From: Trinickia violacea | GTDB taxonomy: Bacteria; Pseudomonadota; Gammaproteobacteria; Burkholderiales; Burkholderiaceae | Direction: 5' to 3' | Assembly (NCBI RefSeq): GCF_005280735.1 | Contig: NZ_CP040078.1 | Location: 1,674,001-1,738,000 of the forward strand | DNA: 64,000 nucleotides | Part shown: positions 54,102 through 63,827 of the stretch, piece by piece | How the letters are laid out: the number at the start of each line of letters is the position of its first letter | Position numbering within the stretch: the first letter of the stretch is position 1 | The notes under the pieces: generated by a model | Databases searched by the model: none | Told to the model about the DNA's origin: nothing | The model's input: the letters and a program-made list of their open reading frames with translations, nothing else | Position numbers and translations under genes: made by a program

Positions 54102-54995
54102 ATGGATTTACCCGACGAGCCCGATTCGCGCGCGGCAGCGCCGCACGTGTCCCGCTTCACGGATGCCGTCGACCTGTCGTTGCGCGAAATCGAATTGGCA
54201 AGCGGCTTGCGAATGCCGTATGTCGCACGCGGCGAGGGTCCGCTGCTGCTGTTCGTGCACGGCTCCCTCTGCGATTACCGCTACTGGCAGCCGCAGCTCG
54301 ATGGGCTGTCGGCGCGCTACCGCTGCGTGAGCGTGAGCCTCACGCACTATTGGCCGCTCGCGCGCATAGCGGCCGACGTCCCGTTCAGCTGGAGCCGCCA
54401 CGCGGACGAGCTGGCCGACTTCCTCACGCGATTGAATGAAGGACCGGCTCACGTGGTCGGACATTCGCGCGGCGGTTGCGTCGCGTATCACTTCGCGCGC
54501 CGTCACGCGCAGCACGTCCGCACGCTGACGCTCGCCGACCCAGGCGGTCCGCTGCAGATTCCAGGGCGGCCGCAAGCGCAAATGCCCGAAACCGTGAACG
54601 CGCTGCGCGCCCGCGCCGCGCAGCTGATCGAGAGCGGTGAGATCGACGCGGGGCTGCAACTGTTCGTCGATTCCGTGAGCCGCCCGGGCTTCTGGGAAAA
54701 GAGCACGACGGCGTTCCGCACGATGGCGACGGACAACGCGGGCACGCTGCCGCGTCAGTTCCTGGATCCGCTGCCTGCCTACCTCGCGGAAGATGCCGCC
54801 GAGGTGCGCTGCCCGGTGCTGCTGATCGACGGCGAAAAGAGCCCGCTGATGTTCAAGCGCACGGTCGCCGCGCTGGAAGCGTGGCTCGCGGACGCACGCC
54901 GGCAAACCGTGCGCGGCGCATCGCACGGAATGAATCTCGCGCATCCGTCGGCATTCAACCGCTTCGTCGACGAATTCATTCGCAGCGTGGCGTGA
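54102..54995 (+). CDS. Alpha/beta hydrolase
   Basis: A 297-residue serine hydrolase. The oxyanion loop is FVHGSLCDYRYW, the nucleophile Ser122 lies in VVGHSRGGC, the acid Asp is in LLIDGEKSPLM and the His in VRGASHGMNLAHP. Cytoplasmic. Family members cleave esters or C-C bonds of aromatic ring-cleavage products. The upstream frame in 53598 is not part of it. Same strand as the MOSC gene, 47 bp on, so the two are perhaps co-transcribed. Confidence 0.86.
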   Translation: MDLPDEPDSRAAAPHVSRFTDAVDLSLREIELASGLRMPYVARGEGPLLLFVHGSLCDYRYWQPQLDGLSARYRCVSVSLTHYWPLARIAADVPFSWSRHADELADFLTRLNEGPAHVVGHSRGGCVAYHFARRHAQHVRTLTLADPGGPLQIPGRPQAQMPETVNALRARAAQLIESGEIDAGLQLFVDSVSRPGFWEKSTTAFRTMATDNAGTLPRQFLDPLPAYLAEDAAEVRCPVLLIDGEKSPLMFKRTVAALEAWLADARRQTVRGASHGMNLAHPSAFNRFVDEFIRSVA

Positions 54996-55112
54996 ATGAA
55001 GTGACGGATGCGTGTAACGTCACCGCCGTGACGCGAGCGCAACGCATCGCCTCGTTGAACTTCCGGTTTGCGCATACCTCTCTACAATCGGAACGACGTC
55101 GCGCGTGTGGGC

Positions 55113-55235
55113 CTGGAGTAAGTGCTGAAGCGCTAACTCCAGACAACCACAGCATGGGACCAGAGTAAGAGCTCTGCATGGGGCTGGAGTAAGTGCTGAA
55201 GCACTAACTCCAGCCGACAGCTAAAGCGCTAATTC
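55113..55235. repeat. Cluster of palindromic 30-bp elements
   Basis: CTGGAGTAAGTGCT followed by GA and a near-complementary arm occurs at 55113-55142 and at 55184-55213 (14-bp arms with one or two mismatches). Single half-sites of the same sequence lie at 55160-55173 and near 55222-55235. In total six half-sites, three per strand, within 123 bp and with a 71-bp period, directly before the debranching-enzyme gene at 55269. It resembles a REP-type element. Confidence 0.8.
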
Positions 55236-55268
55236 TGGTCGACACCGCTATTGCACGGAGGCAAGACG

Positions 55269-57548
55269 ATGCTGGACCCAGAATCACTCGGCGGAATTAG
55301 CCCAGGCGAGCCGCCCGAGCACGAGCATGAACCGGACGGCGCATTCATCCCGACCGAAAACCCCAACATTGCAAGCGCAAGCCAGTACGTACTGAAATCG
55401 GGCGACACCTTCGTCGTCAACGATCCGCTCGGCGACATCATCGGCCACGACGACGGCCTGTTCGTCAACGACACCCGCGTGCTGTCCCAATTGCGCCTGA
55501 CGTTCGGCGGCCGCGCGCCGTCGCTCCTGTCGGGCAACGTCAGCAGCGACAACACCGCATTTACCGCGCACCTGACCAATCGCCCGCTGCCGCCGCTCGG
55601 CGGCGCGGTGACACCCGAAGGCGTGATCCACGTCGAGCGGCTGCGCGTGTTGAGCGGCACCGTTCTTTACGAAGCGATTACGCTCACCAACTATGGCATG
55701 ACCGATGCGGTCGTGCCGCTTTCCGTTTCGTTTGCGAGCGACTTCAAGGACATGTTCGAAGTCCGCGGCCTGAAGCGCGAGAAAAAGGGCGCTGTCGAGC
55801 CGGCGCGCATCGAGAACGGTGAAGTGCTGCTCGGCTACGTGGGGCTCGATCGCGTGGAGCGCGACGTGCGCATCGCGTTTTCGCCGGAGCCCGACAAGCT
55901 TCTTTCGGACCGCGCCGACTATTCGGTGCAACTGCCGGCGCAGGCGTGCGTGTCGGTGTATTTGTCGGTGGCGGTGCAGGCGCGCGCGCAGCAGGGCGCC
56001 GCTTCAGGCGCGGACGTGGCCAAGCCGCCGCACAGCGCAAGCCCCGCGCATTTGACTCAGATCGATGCCGTCCGACCGCGCGTGGGCCGCGCCGCGGTGC
56101 GGGCCGCGCTCGTCGATGCGCACTTGGCGATGCGCGAGCGCCGCCGCGCGACGGCGCGTGTGAGATCGAGCAATCCGCTGTTCAATGCCTGGCTCGACCG
56201 TTCGTTCGCGGACCTCGGTTTGCTGACGACCGATCTCTCGACCGGGCCGTACCCCTACGCCGGCATCCCGTGGTTCTCGACGCCGTTCGGACGCGACGCC
56301 ATCATCACCTCGCTGCAGACGCTGTGGCTGCAGCCGCTGCTCGCACGCGGCGTGCTGCGCTTTCTCGCCGAGCACCAGGCGCATGAGGACTCGGCGTTCC
56401 GCGATGCGTCGGTCGGCAAGATCATGCACGAGATGCGCAAGAGCGAAATGGCGGCCACGGGCGAGGTGCCGTTCGCACTCTATTACGGCGGTGTCGATTC
56501 GACGCCGCTCTTCGTCGTGCTCGCGGGCGCCTATGCGGCGCGCACGGGCGATATGGCACTGATCGACGAATTGTGGCCCGCGCTCGAGCGCGCGACGAGG
56601 TGGGTCGCGGGCGTATGCGACAAGAACCGTTTCGGTCTGCTCGACTACCAGCGCGCCTCCGACGGCGGCCTCGCGAACCAGGGCTGGAAGGACAGCCACG
56701 ATTCCGTCTTTCACGCGGACGGTCGCTTCCCGGAAGGGCCGATCGCGCTCGTCGAAGTCCAGGCTTACGCGTGCGCCGCGTTCGACACGATGTCGCATTT
56801 CGCGACGCTGCGCGGCCATCCCGCCGATGCGGTGCGCTACAAAGCGCGCGCGACCGCGTTCCGCGAACGCGTCGAGGAAAAGTACTGGATGCCCGAGGAA
56901 GGGTTCTATGGCATCGCGCTCGACGGCAAGGGTGACCTGTGCCGCGTGATGGCATCGAACGCAGGGCACCTGCTCGCGTTCGGACTGCCGGGGCGCGAGC
57001 GCGGCGAATCGGTCGCGCGTCATCTGGAATCGACGATCTTCCACACCGGCTGGGGCGTGCGCACGCTCGCGGCGAATCAGACGCGCTTCAACCCGATGGC
57101 GTATCACAACGGCTCGGTCTGGCCGCACGACAACGCGTTGTGCGCACGCGGCCTCGCGCGCTATGGCGACAAAGGCGCGGCGGTGCGGCTGTTGCAGGCG
57201 CTCTTTCAGGCAGCGGTCAATTTCGACATGCGCTTGCCCGAGCTCTTCTGCGGGTTCCCGCGCCGGCGCGGCGAGCCGCCCACGGCCTATCCTGTCGCGT
57301 GCCTGCCGCAAGCATGGGCCGCAGGCTCGCCGTTCATGATGCTCGAGGCGTGTCTCGGCATGTCGATCGACGCCGAGCGTCACGAAGTGCGGATCGAACA
57401 GCCGGCGTTGCCCGAGGGCATCGATTGGCTCGAGGTCGGCGATTTGCGCGTCGGCGACAAGACGGTGTCGATCATGTTCAGCCGGGTCGGCGGCAAGGTC
57501 GTGGCGTCTGCGGAGCAGGGCGACGTGCGGGTGGTGGCGTTGCTGTAG
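55269..57548 (+). CDS. Amylo-alpha-1,6-glucosidase / glycogen-debranching type enzyme
   Basis: A 759-residue cytoplasmic glycoside hydrolase. The N-terminal GDE domain (residues 40-270) contains VNDPLGDIIGHDDGLFVNDT. The C-terminal (alpha/alpha)6 barrel holds GIPWFSTPFGRDAIITSLQT, DSHDSVFHADG and HNGSVWPHDNAL, which carry the acid residues of the family. It splits alpha-1,6 branch bonds or related glucans. GGAGG lies before the ATG at 55269. The palindromic repeats stand directly upstream. No glgA, glgB or glgP is in view. Confidence 0.9.
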   Translation: MLDPESLGGISPGEPPEHEHEPDGAFIPTENPNIASASQYVLKSGDTFVVNDPLGDIIGHDDGLFVNDTRVLSQLRLTFGGRAPSLLSGNVSSDNTAFTAHLTNRPLPPLGGAVTPEGVIHVERLRVLSGTVLYEAITLTNYGMTDAVVPLSVSFASDFKDMFEVRGLKREKKGAVEPARIENGEVLLGYVGLDRVERDVRIAFSPEPDKLLSDRADYSVQLPAQACVSVYLSVAVQARAQQGAASGADVAKPPHSASPAHLTQIDAVRPRVGRAAVRAALVDAHLAMRERRRATARVRSSNPLFNAWLDRSFADLGLLTTDLSTGPYPYAGIPWFSTPFGRDAIITSLQTLWLQPLLARGVLRFLAEHQAHEDSAFRDASVGKIMHEMRKSEMAATGEVPFALYYGGVDSTPLFVVLAGAYAARTGDMALIDELWPALERATRWVAGVCDKNRFGLLDYQRASDGGLANQGWKDSHDSVFHADGRFPEGPIALVEVQAYACAAFDTMSHFATLRGHPADAVRYKARATAFRERVEEKYWMPEEGFYGIALDGKGDLCRVMASNAGHLLAFGLPGRERGESVARHLESTIFHTGWGVRTLAANQTRFNPMAYHNGSVWPHDNALCARGLARYGDKGAAVRLLQALFQAAVNFDMRLPELFCGFPRRRGEPPTAYPVACLPQAWAAGSPFMMLEACLGMSIDAERHEVRIEQPALPEGIDWLEVGDLRVGDKTVSIMFSRVGGKVVASAEQGDVRVVALL

Positions 57549-57553
57549 GCGGC

Positions 57554-57586
57554 AGGCTGACGGTCGACGTTCGACCGTCAGCCTGT
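57554..57586. terminator. Strong hairpin after the debranching-enzyme gene
   Basis: CAGGCTGACGGTCGA (57554-57568) pairs fully with 57572-57586 around a CGT loop, a 15-bp stem. No T-run follows, so it may act with Rho or protect the RNA end. The rest of 57549-57843 shows no gene. Confidence 0.7.
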
Positions 57587-57843
57587 GATCACCGCTTCAG
57601 CCGTTCATCAGGACTGCTTGGCTAGCTTCAGAATGGTCAGCGAATCTCGGCGGTACCCCGGCAGTTATCTCATTTTCTCTCGCTGGCCTGTTTAAACAGC
57701 GCTTATGATCAATTCAACCGAAGCTGATCCTCTGCCGGTGAACGGGTTTTCGCGTTAGCGTGCTGGAGTCTTGCACTTCCTGAATGCGGGTAGCGTGGTA
57801 ACCCGCGTGCTGCGCGCCGCAGGAGAATCGAGGATCTCGCGAC

Positions 57844-58662
57844 ATGCAAAATTCCGGATATGAACCGATGGTCTGCGGCGATCTGCCGATACTGGTGGTG
57901 ACGCCGCACACAGGCACGGCGCTACCCAGCGAACTGCTGCGACACCCCGCGTGGGTGCCGATCGAGGGGCGGCTCGCTGATCCGGCCGGCACGCTGCTGC
58001 GCTCGGCGGCGAGGCGGGCCGGCGCTTCCGTATTCTCGGCGCACTACCATCCTTGCGTGATCGATTTCAACGTCGCGGCGGACAACCGTTCGCTCACACC
58101 CAGCCTCAATCGCCTGGGACTCTGCCGCACGCATACGTCGCGAGGCGAGGCGCTTTACGAACCGGGCGCGGAACTCTCGGCCGACGAGGTCGAGCGGCGC
58201 GTCGAAGCCTACTGGCGGCCGTTCCACCGATGCGTCGCCGACGAATTGAGCCGTCTTCGGGCAAGGCACGAGCATGTTCTCCTGCTCGTCTCGCATGCGA
58301 GCTTCTGGCTGTCGCCTTACCGTCTTCAGCCGGGCGGGATGGACTGCAACGTCGGGACCTATCGCGGCGAATCGTGCGATCGCCGGCTGGTGTCCTCGCT
58401 CACCGAGGCGGTTCAGGCACACGGGCGGTCGTGGGTCGTCAACGGCAGGATCGCCGACTGTTTTGCGGCGCAGCATTATGGCCAGCCCGCCGCCGGCGTG
58501 CACGCCATCGAATTGGAAGTGGCCGGCCGGTGGCGCACCGACTGTACCGCCTGCATCGACGAGGCGGCCGCGGGCAGCGCCGGCCTCGAAGCCGTGTGGC
58601 TCGACGTGTTACGCGCGCTCGAACTGCGGCTGAAGCAGCTTTCGCGGGCCGAAACGCTTTGA
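57844..58662 (+). CDS. N-formylglutamate amidohydrolase family protein
   Basis: A 272-residue metal hydrolase. PILVVTPHTGTALPSELL at the N terminus, HYHPCVIDFNVAADNRS (zinc and substrate region), LYEPGAELSADEVERRV and LLVSHASF match the family. HutG-type enzymes cleave N-formylglutamate to glutamate and formate in histidine degradation. No hut genes are near, so the real substrate may differ. It precedes the LysR gene of the amino-acid locus by 98 bp on the same strand. Confidence 0.85.
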   Translation: MQNSGYEPMVCGDLPILVVTPHTGTALPSELLRHPAWVPIEGRLADPAGTLLRSAARRAGASVFSAHYHPCVIDFNVAADNRSLTPSLNRLGLCRTHTSRGEALYEPGAELSADEVERRVEAYWRPFHRCVADELSRLRARHEHVLLLVSHASFWLSPYRLQPGGMDCNVGTYRGESCDRRLVSSLTEAVQAHGRSWVVNGRIADCFAAQHYGQPAAGVHAIELEVAGRWRTDCTACIDEAAAGSAGLEAVWLDVLRALELRLKQLSRAETL

Positions 58663-58760
58663 ACGAATGGGTTCGCGTCCCGTAGAATTTGATCCATTGG
58701 CAGCGCACAGTCTTTTCCTCAGCGCTGCCGTGTCAGTTTCGGCTGTTCAACCTCGCCGAC

Positions 58761-59762
58761 ATGAAAGACAGTGCACCTGATCAGATTCCCGACTGGGACC
58801 TGCTGGCAAGCTGGGTTGCCGTCGTAGAGACCGGCTCGATTTCCGATGCGGCGAGCCGGCTCGGCATTTCGCAGGCGGGCGTGTCGCAACGTATCAAGGC
58901 GCTGGAGGCGCTGCTCGATACGACGCTGCTCGATCGGGCCACGCGTCCCGCGCGGCCCACGGCCGCGGGCCAGCGGCTCTTCGAGCATGCCAACGTGCTG
59001 ATGCAGGGCGCCCACCAGATGGTGGAGAGCGTGCGCAACGTGACGCGCGCCAAGCGCGTCGTCGTGCGTCTCGGCTGCATCGATTCGTTTGCCGCCACCA
59101 TCGGTCCGATCGTGATACGGGCGCTCGCGGACACCTCGCATTCGATCCGTATGTGGTCGGGCATCACACCCACGCTCGATGGGCAGCTCGAAGCGCGTCA
59201 GCTCGACATCGTCGTCACCACCAGCAGCACGTCGCAGGCGCCCGGCGTGCGCCGCCAAAAGCTCTTTTCCGAGCCCTATTTCGTGGTGCTGCCGAAGAGC
59301 TTCGAGATCGACCGCTTCACCACGCTCACCGAACTGAGCCGTCATCTGCAACTGATCCGCTATAGCGCGCGCTCAATGATCGGTCAGCAGGTCGACGGCT
59401 ACCTCACGGCGCACGCGGAGAACATCGAACGCACCTACGAACTCGACGCCACCGACCCGATGCTCTCGCTCGTGGCGGCCGGCCTCGGGTTTGCCCTGAC
59501 GACGCCGCTCTGTCTTTGGCAGTCGCGTCACTATGTGCCGGATGTCCGGGTCGTGCCGCTGTCGTCCTTCTCCCGGCACGGCCGCCCATACGAGGGTCTG
59601 AGCCGTGCGTTCTACCTCGCCTATCGCGAGAACGAGCTGGGCCGTCTGCCTGCGGATCTGTATGAGATGCTGCGGCTCGCCTACAGCCGGCAGGTGTCGC
59701 GCGACATCGCAGCCGCGATCGGACTCGATGCGCGGGACATCTGCGCCCTCGACGAAACGTGA
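58761..59762 (+). CDS. LysR family transcriptional regulator
   Basis: A 333-residue regulator with the helix-turn-helix at residues 15-75 (ISDAASRLGISQAGVSQRIK) and a LysR substrate domain behind. The first ATG that gives a clean start is at 58761; an earlier frame from 58689 adds residues without family match. It stands ahead of the dehydrogenase, DapA-family and ABC genes on the same strand and probably senses their substrate, although a terminator separates it from them. Confidence 0.88.
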   Translation: MKDSAPDQIPDWDLLASWVAVVETGSISDAASRLGISQAGVSQRIKALEALLDTTLLDRATRPARPTAAGQRLFEHANVLMQGAHQMVESVRNVTRAKRVVVRLGCIDSFAATIGPIVIRALADTSHSIRMWSGITPTLDGQLEARQLDIVVTTSSTSQAPGVRRQKLFSEPYFVVLPKSFEIDRFTTLTELSRHLQLIRYSARSMIGQQVDGYLTAHAENIERTYELDATDPMLSLVAAGLGFALTTPLCLWQSRHYVPDVRVVPLSSFSRHGRPYEGLSRAFYLAYRENELGRLPADLYEMLRLAYSRQVSRDIAAAIGLDARDICALDET

Positions 59763-59850
59763 CGCGCTGCGCGGCTTCGCGGGTGGCCGTCACGGTCCGC
59801 GCCGCATCGCCGGACGGCGGTCCATAACGGCCAGCGATCCTATGCATAAG

Positions 59851-59878
59851 GGCACTTGAAGCAAGTGCCTGTTTTTTT
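59851..59878 (+). terminator. Intrinsic terminator of the LysR gene
   Basis: GGCACTTG (59851-59858), loop AAG, CAAGTGCC (59862-59869), then TGTTTTTTT ending at 59878. A canonical Rho-independent terminator, so the downstream dehydrogenase needs its own promoter. Confidence 0.9.
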
Positions 59879-59989
59879 GGCCACCACTACGCTCGATTCT
59901 GCATCCGACCGGCCGGAGTCAGGCGGACTCCCGAGGCCGCACACAGGCGCCGGCCGGCCATCCGTCCCACCGTATTCGAAGGAGCATGG

Positions 59990-61603
59990 GTGAATTCCAG
60001 TCCAAACTTTCCGTTGCCGGTCAATGAACCCGAGGTGCATTTCGGCGCCGGAACCGAGGCCGCGGCGCAACTGCGCCAGGCGCTGAACACGCGCGACGTC
60101 GTCGAGATTCCAACCGTGATCGGCGGCAAGCGCTACTTCTCGAATAACGTCGTCGAAGTGCGTGCGCCGCACGACCACTCGCGTCTGCTCGCGCGCATTC
60201 ACCGTCCGACCGAAGCGCAGATCGGCGAGGCGATCGCCAATGCAAAGTCGGTGTCGCGCGACTGGGCGGCGCTGCCGCACGCGAGCCGCGCGACGGTCCT
60301 GCATCGCGCGGCGGACATCATCGCGACGCGTCAGCGCATGCGCATCAATGCCGCGACGGTGCTCGGCCAGAGCAAGACCATCGACCAGGCCGAGCCGGAC
60401 GCCGCCTGCGAACTGATCGACTTCCTGCGCTTCAACTCGTACAACGCGCAGCGTGTCTACGCCGAGCAGCCGATGTCGGTCGCCACCGCCGTCAACCGCA
60501 CCGACTGGCGTCCGCTCGAAGGCTTCGTGTACGCCGTATCGCCGTTCAACTTCACGGCCATCGGCGGCAACCTGACGACGGCACCCGCCATCATGGGCAA
60601 CACCGTGCTGTGGAAGCCGTCGGAAAAGTCGGCGCTGGCCAACTGGATTTTCTACGAGGCGCTGGAAGAAGCGGGCTTGCCTGCCGGTGTCATCAACTTC
60701 GTGCCGGGCGAAGCCGAACTGACCACGCGAGTCGTGATGGATTCGACCGATCTGGCGGGCATCCACTTCACCGGCTCGTCGGCGGTGTTCCAGTCGCTGT
60801 GGAAGGGCGTCGCATCGAAGGTCGACGCGTTCCGCACGATTCCGCGCCTCGTCGGAGAGACGGGCGGCAAAGACTTCGTGCTTGCGCATCCGTCCGCGCA
60901 TCCGGCCGAGCTCGCCATCGCGCTGATCCGCGGCGCGTTCGAGTATCAAGGCCAGAAGTGCAGCGCCGCGTCGCGCGCATACATTCCGCGGAGCCTGTGG
61001 CCCGCCGTGCGCGAGCAGATGGTCGAGCGCCTCGCGCAACTGAAGGTGGGAGACCCCGCCGATCTCGGCAACACGTTCATGGGCGCGGTGATCTCGCAGG
61101 CTTCGCACGCGAAGCTGACGGCTGTGCTGAACGCGGCGAAGGACGACAGCGGAGTCACGGTCGTCACCGGCGGCAAGACGTGGTCGGAGCCCGGTTTCTT
61201 CGTCGCGCCGACGGTGCTCGAAGTCTCGGATCCGAAGCACGCGCTGATGACCGAAGAGCTGTTCGGGCCGGTCCTCTCGGTGTTCGTCTACGCGGACGAT
61301 GCCTGGCCGGACACGCTTGCGCTGATCGATTCGACGAGCCCGTACGCGCTGACCGGATCGATCTTCTGCACCGATCGCTTCGCGCTGCGCGAAGCGGAAG
61401 CCGCGCTGGTGAACGCAGCCGGCAACCTGTATCTGAACGACAAGCCGACCGGCGCGATGATCGGCCAGCAGCCGTTCGGCGGCGGCCGCGCGAGCGGCAC
61501 CAACGACAAGGCCGGTTCGTACCTGAACCTGCTGCGCTGGACGTCGCCGCGGGTGGTCAAGGAGACGTATCTGCCGTCGCGCGAGTGGTCGTTTGGCGGC
61601 TGA
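59990..61603 (+). CDS. L-glutamate gamma-semialdehyde dehydrogenase (P5C dehydrogenase) family
   Basis: A 537-residue NAD-dependent aldehyde dehydrogenase of the RocA/PruA branch. Asn187 (SPFNFTAIGG), catalytic base Glu290 (VGETGGKDFV), nucleophile Cys324 (YQGQKCSAASRAY) and cofactor motif FTGSSAVFQSLW are all present. It oxidises the semialdehyde made from proline, ornithine or hydroxyproline to glutamate or 4-hydroxyglutamate. The GTG start at 59990 follows GGAGCATGG. It lacks the PutA proline-dehydrogenase half. It is followed by a DapA-family gene and an ABC uptake system. Confidence 0.9.
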   Translation: MNSSPNFPLPVNEPEVHFGAGTEAAAQLRQALNTRDVVEIPTVIGGKRYFSNNVVEVRAPHDHSRLLARIHRPTEAQIGEAIANAKSVSRDWAALPHASRATVLHRAADIIATRQRMRINAATVLGQSKTIDQAEPDAACELIDFLRFNSYNAQRVYAEQPMSVATAVNRTDWRPLEGFVYAVSPFNFTAIGGNLTTAPAIMGNTVLWKPSEKSALANWIFYEALEEAGLPAGVINFVPGEAELTTRVVMDSTDLAGIHFTGSSAVFQSLWKGVASKVDAFRTIPRLVGETGGKDFVLAHPSAHPAELAIALIRGAFEYQGQKCSAASRAYIPRSLWPAVREQMVERLAQLKVGDPADLGNTFMGAVISQASHAKLTAVLNAAKDDSGVTVVTGGKTWSEPGFFVAPTVLEVSDPKHALMTEELFGPVLSVFVYADDAWPDTLALIDSTSPYALTGSIFCTDRFALREAEAALVNAAGNLYLNDKPTGAMIGQQPFGGGRASGTNDKAGSYLNLLRWTSPRVVKETYLPSREWSFGG

Positions 61604-61780
61604 AGCGGGCATGGCGCATGGCCGCGATGGGCCGCTTGATTCACGCGCTCTTATGGAAAGGCTAACGGCGAGTGATGATGTGAGCAGGGTAATTTTGGCT
61701 TCATATCGTTGTAACCAGCCGATGACCGGATGCATGACGCGCAAAGCGGCCTACCTTCAATAAAACACAGATCTGAGACG

Positions 61781-62695
61781 ATGAGCACGAACCACCCGTA
61801 TGCAGGGATCCTGACAGCGGTGCCGACGCCGCTCGACGCGAGCGGCCGCTTCAATCCGGCGCCGCTCGCACAGCATATCGCCAACCTCGCGGCGGCAGGC
61901 GCGGACGGCATCGTGCCGCTTGGCGGCAGCGGCGAGGCGATTGCGCTGACCGCGTCCGAGCGTCTTCGCGTGGTCGCGACCGCGCTCGAAGCGGGCGCGG
62001 GCAAGATGCACGTCGTGCCGGGCGTGCTGTCGCCCGGTCTGGGCGATGCCATCGAAGCGGGCAAGGCCTACGTCGCCGCCGGGGCGAAGGCGCTGATGGT
62101 CGTGACGCCGTACTACTACCGTCCGTCGCAGGCCGGCATCCTCGACTACTACAAGCGCTTCTCGGACGAAGTCGACGCCGACATCATCCTGTACGAGATT
62201 CCTTATCGCACGGGCGTGTCGATGCACTACGAAACCGTCGACAAGCTCGCGGACATGACCCGCGTGGTCGGCATCAAGGCGTGCAATCCGGACCTCGCGC
62301 AACAGATGCGCGTCGCCGAGCTCGCGAAGGACAAGATGGCGATCCTGACCGGCGAGGAAGACGTCCTGCCGCTACACGTGGCGATGGGCGCGGTGGGCGC
62401 GATCATCGTCAGCTCGAACCTGATCCCGAAGCATTGGGCAGAAGTGCTGCGTCTGGCGATGAACGGCCGGCTCGCCGAAGCCGTTGCGCTGCACGCGTCG
62501 ATGCGTCCGCTGATCGACGCGATGTTCGCCGAGCCGAATCCGGCGGGCGTGAAGGCGGCATTGCAGCTGCGCGGCCTCGATTTCGGCGGCCTCGTGCCGC
62601 CGTTGATGGCGGCATCGGACAGCCTGCGCCGCCGCCTCGCCGATATCCTTGCGCCGCTTGTCGCGCGCGAATCCGAGTGGACCGCTCGTTCATAA
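61781..62695 (+). CDS. DapA-family class I lyase/synthase
   Basis: A 304-residue (beta/alpha)8-barrel protein. Schiff-base Lys166 (VGIKACNPD) and catalytic Tyr138 (LYEIPYRTGV) are kept. The substrate-loop GTTGE of dihydrodipicolinate synthase reads GGSGE, so lysine synthesis is unlikely. Catabolic relatives include 4-hydroxy-2-oxoglutarate aldolase, hydroxyproline-pathway deaminases and sugar-acid aldolases. Its place after a glutamate-semialdehyde dehydrogenase favours an amino-acid role. Confidence 0.88.
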   Translation: MSTNHPYAGILTAVPTPLDASGRFNPAPLAQHIANLAAAGADGIVPLGGSGEAIALTASERLRVVATALEAGAGKMHVVPGVLSPGLGDAIEAGKAYVAAGAKALMVVTPYYYRPSQAGILDYYKRFSDEVDADIILYEIPYRTGVSMHYETVDKLADMTRVVGIKACNPDLAQQMRVAELAKDKMAILTGEEDVLPLHVAMGAVGAIIVSSNLIPKHWAEVLRLAMNGRLAEAVALHASMRPLIDAMFAEPNPAGVKAALQLRGLDFGGLVPPLMAASDSLRRRLADILAPLVARESEWTARS

Positions 62696-62709
62696 CCAGG
62701 GGCAATGCC

Positions 62710-63780
62710 ATGTCATCGAACTCAAAACCCGTTTTGCCGCGGCGCAGGTTCCTGCAAGGCGCCGGCGCGACGCTGCTCTCCGGCGCGATCGGCGCGCCGA
62801 TGGTGATGACCTCGCGCAAGGCGATGGCCGCAGGCAATCTCGTCGTGGTGAGCTGGGGCGGCAACTATCACCAGGGCGTCGAAGCGGCGCTCGCCAAGCC
62901 CTTCGAAAAGGAATTCGGCGTGCAAGTCACGCTGGTCGACACGCCGGATCTCGCGAAGGTCAAGGCGCAGGTGATGACCAACAACGTGCAGTGGGACGTG
63001 TTCGATGCCGTCGGCCCGATGGCGATGACCGGCTCGAAGAACGGCTACTGGGAACCGCTCGATCCTGCGCTCTTCAACACGAAGGACCTGATTGCGCCGA
63101 TGACGAAGGAGGCCGTGCCGTTCTACGGCTTCACCGGCGGGATCTGCTGGGACAACAGCCGGTTTCCGGACGGCAAGCACCCGGAGACCTTCGCGGATTA
63201 CTGGGACGTCAAAAAATTCCCGGGTCATCGGACGTTGCGCAATCGCGCGAGCGAGACGCTGGAAATCGCGCTTCTCGCCGATGGCGTGCCACCCGACAAG
63301 CTGTATCCGCTCGACGTGGAACGTGCCTTTCGCGCGCTCGATCGCATCAAGCCTTACATCTCGAACTGGGTCGATCAGACGCCGCAGACGGTGACGCTCG
63401 TCGAAACCGGTCAGGTCGATTTCAGCTACACGTATTCGACCCGCGTGAAGGCCGCGCAGGAAGCGAAGAAGCCGATCGACTTCTCGTTCAAGCAGAACCT
63501 CGTCGGCCTCGAATATCTCGTCGTGTTGAAGAATGCACCGAACAAGGCCAACGCGATGAAGTTCGTGCAGTTTGCGATGCGTCCCGACCGTCAGGCCGCG
63601 CTGATGGAGTACCTGGTCAATACGCCCGCCAGCCGTTCGGCGCTCGCGATGATGAAGCCGGAAACGCGCAAATGGCTGTCGGACCCGTCCAGCAAGTCCA
63701 ATGCGATCAGCAATGACGTATGGTGGGCAGACCACTACGACGAGCTGACGCTGCGTTTCAAGGAGTGGGTGCTCGGTTAG
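62710..63780 (+). CDS. ABC transporter substrate-binding protein (polyamine/PotD-like), Tat-exported
   Basis: A 356-residue periplasmic binding protein. The N terminus PRRRFLQGAGATLL, followed by a hydrophobic run and KAMAAG, is a Tat signal. The mature part starts VVVSWGGNYHQGVEAALAKP and resembles the PotD/spermidine-putrescine group (WDVFDAVGPMAM, VGLEYLVVLKNAPNKANA). It delivers a small cationic or amino-acid ligand to the permease that follows. Fourteen bases separate it from the DapA-family gene, so they share a transcript. Confidence 0.9.
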   Translation: MSSNSKPVLPRRRFLQGAGATLLSGAIGAPMVMTSRKAMAAGNLVVVSWGGNYHQGVEAALAKPFEKEFGVQVTLVDTPDLAKVKAQVMTNNVQWDVFDAVGPMAMTGSKNGYWEPLDPALFNTKDLIAPMTKEAVPFYGFTGGICWDNSRFPDGKHPETFADYWDVKKFPGHRTLRNRASETLEIALLADGVPPDKLYPLDVERAFRALDRIKPYISNWVDQTPQTVTLVETGQVDFSYTYSTRVKAAQEAKKPIDFSFKQNLVGLEYLVVLKNAPNKANAMKFVQFAMRPDRQAALMEYLVNTPASRSALAMMKPETRKWLSDPSSKSNAISNDVWWADHYDELTLRFKEWVLG

Positions 63781-63827
63781 TCGCGGATGCGTCACGCTCC
63801 GCGAGGCCGTAGATGGAGGAGACGAAA

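Noticed and set aside
59840..61744. Open minus-strand frame of 634 codons opposite the dehydrogenase gene
   Set aside because: The dehydrogenase on the plus strand has all catalytic motifs. The antisense product is Arg-rich and unlike any protein.
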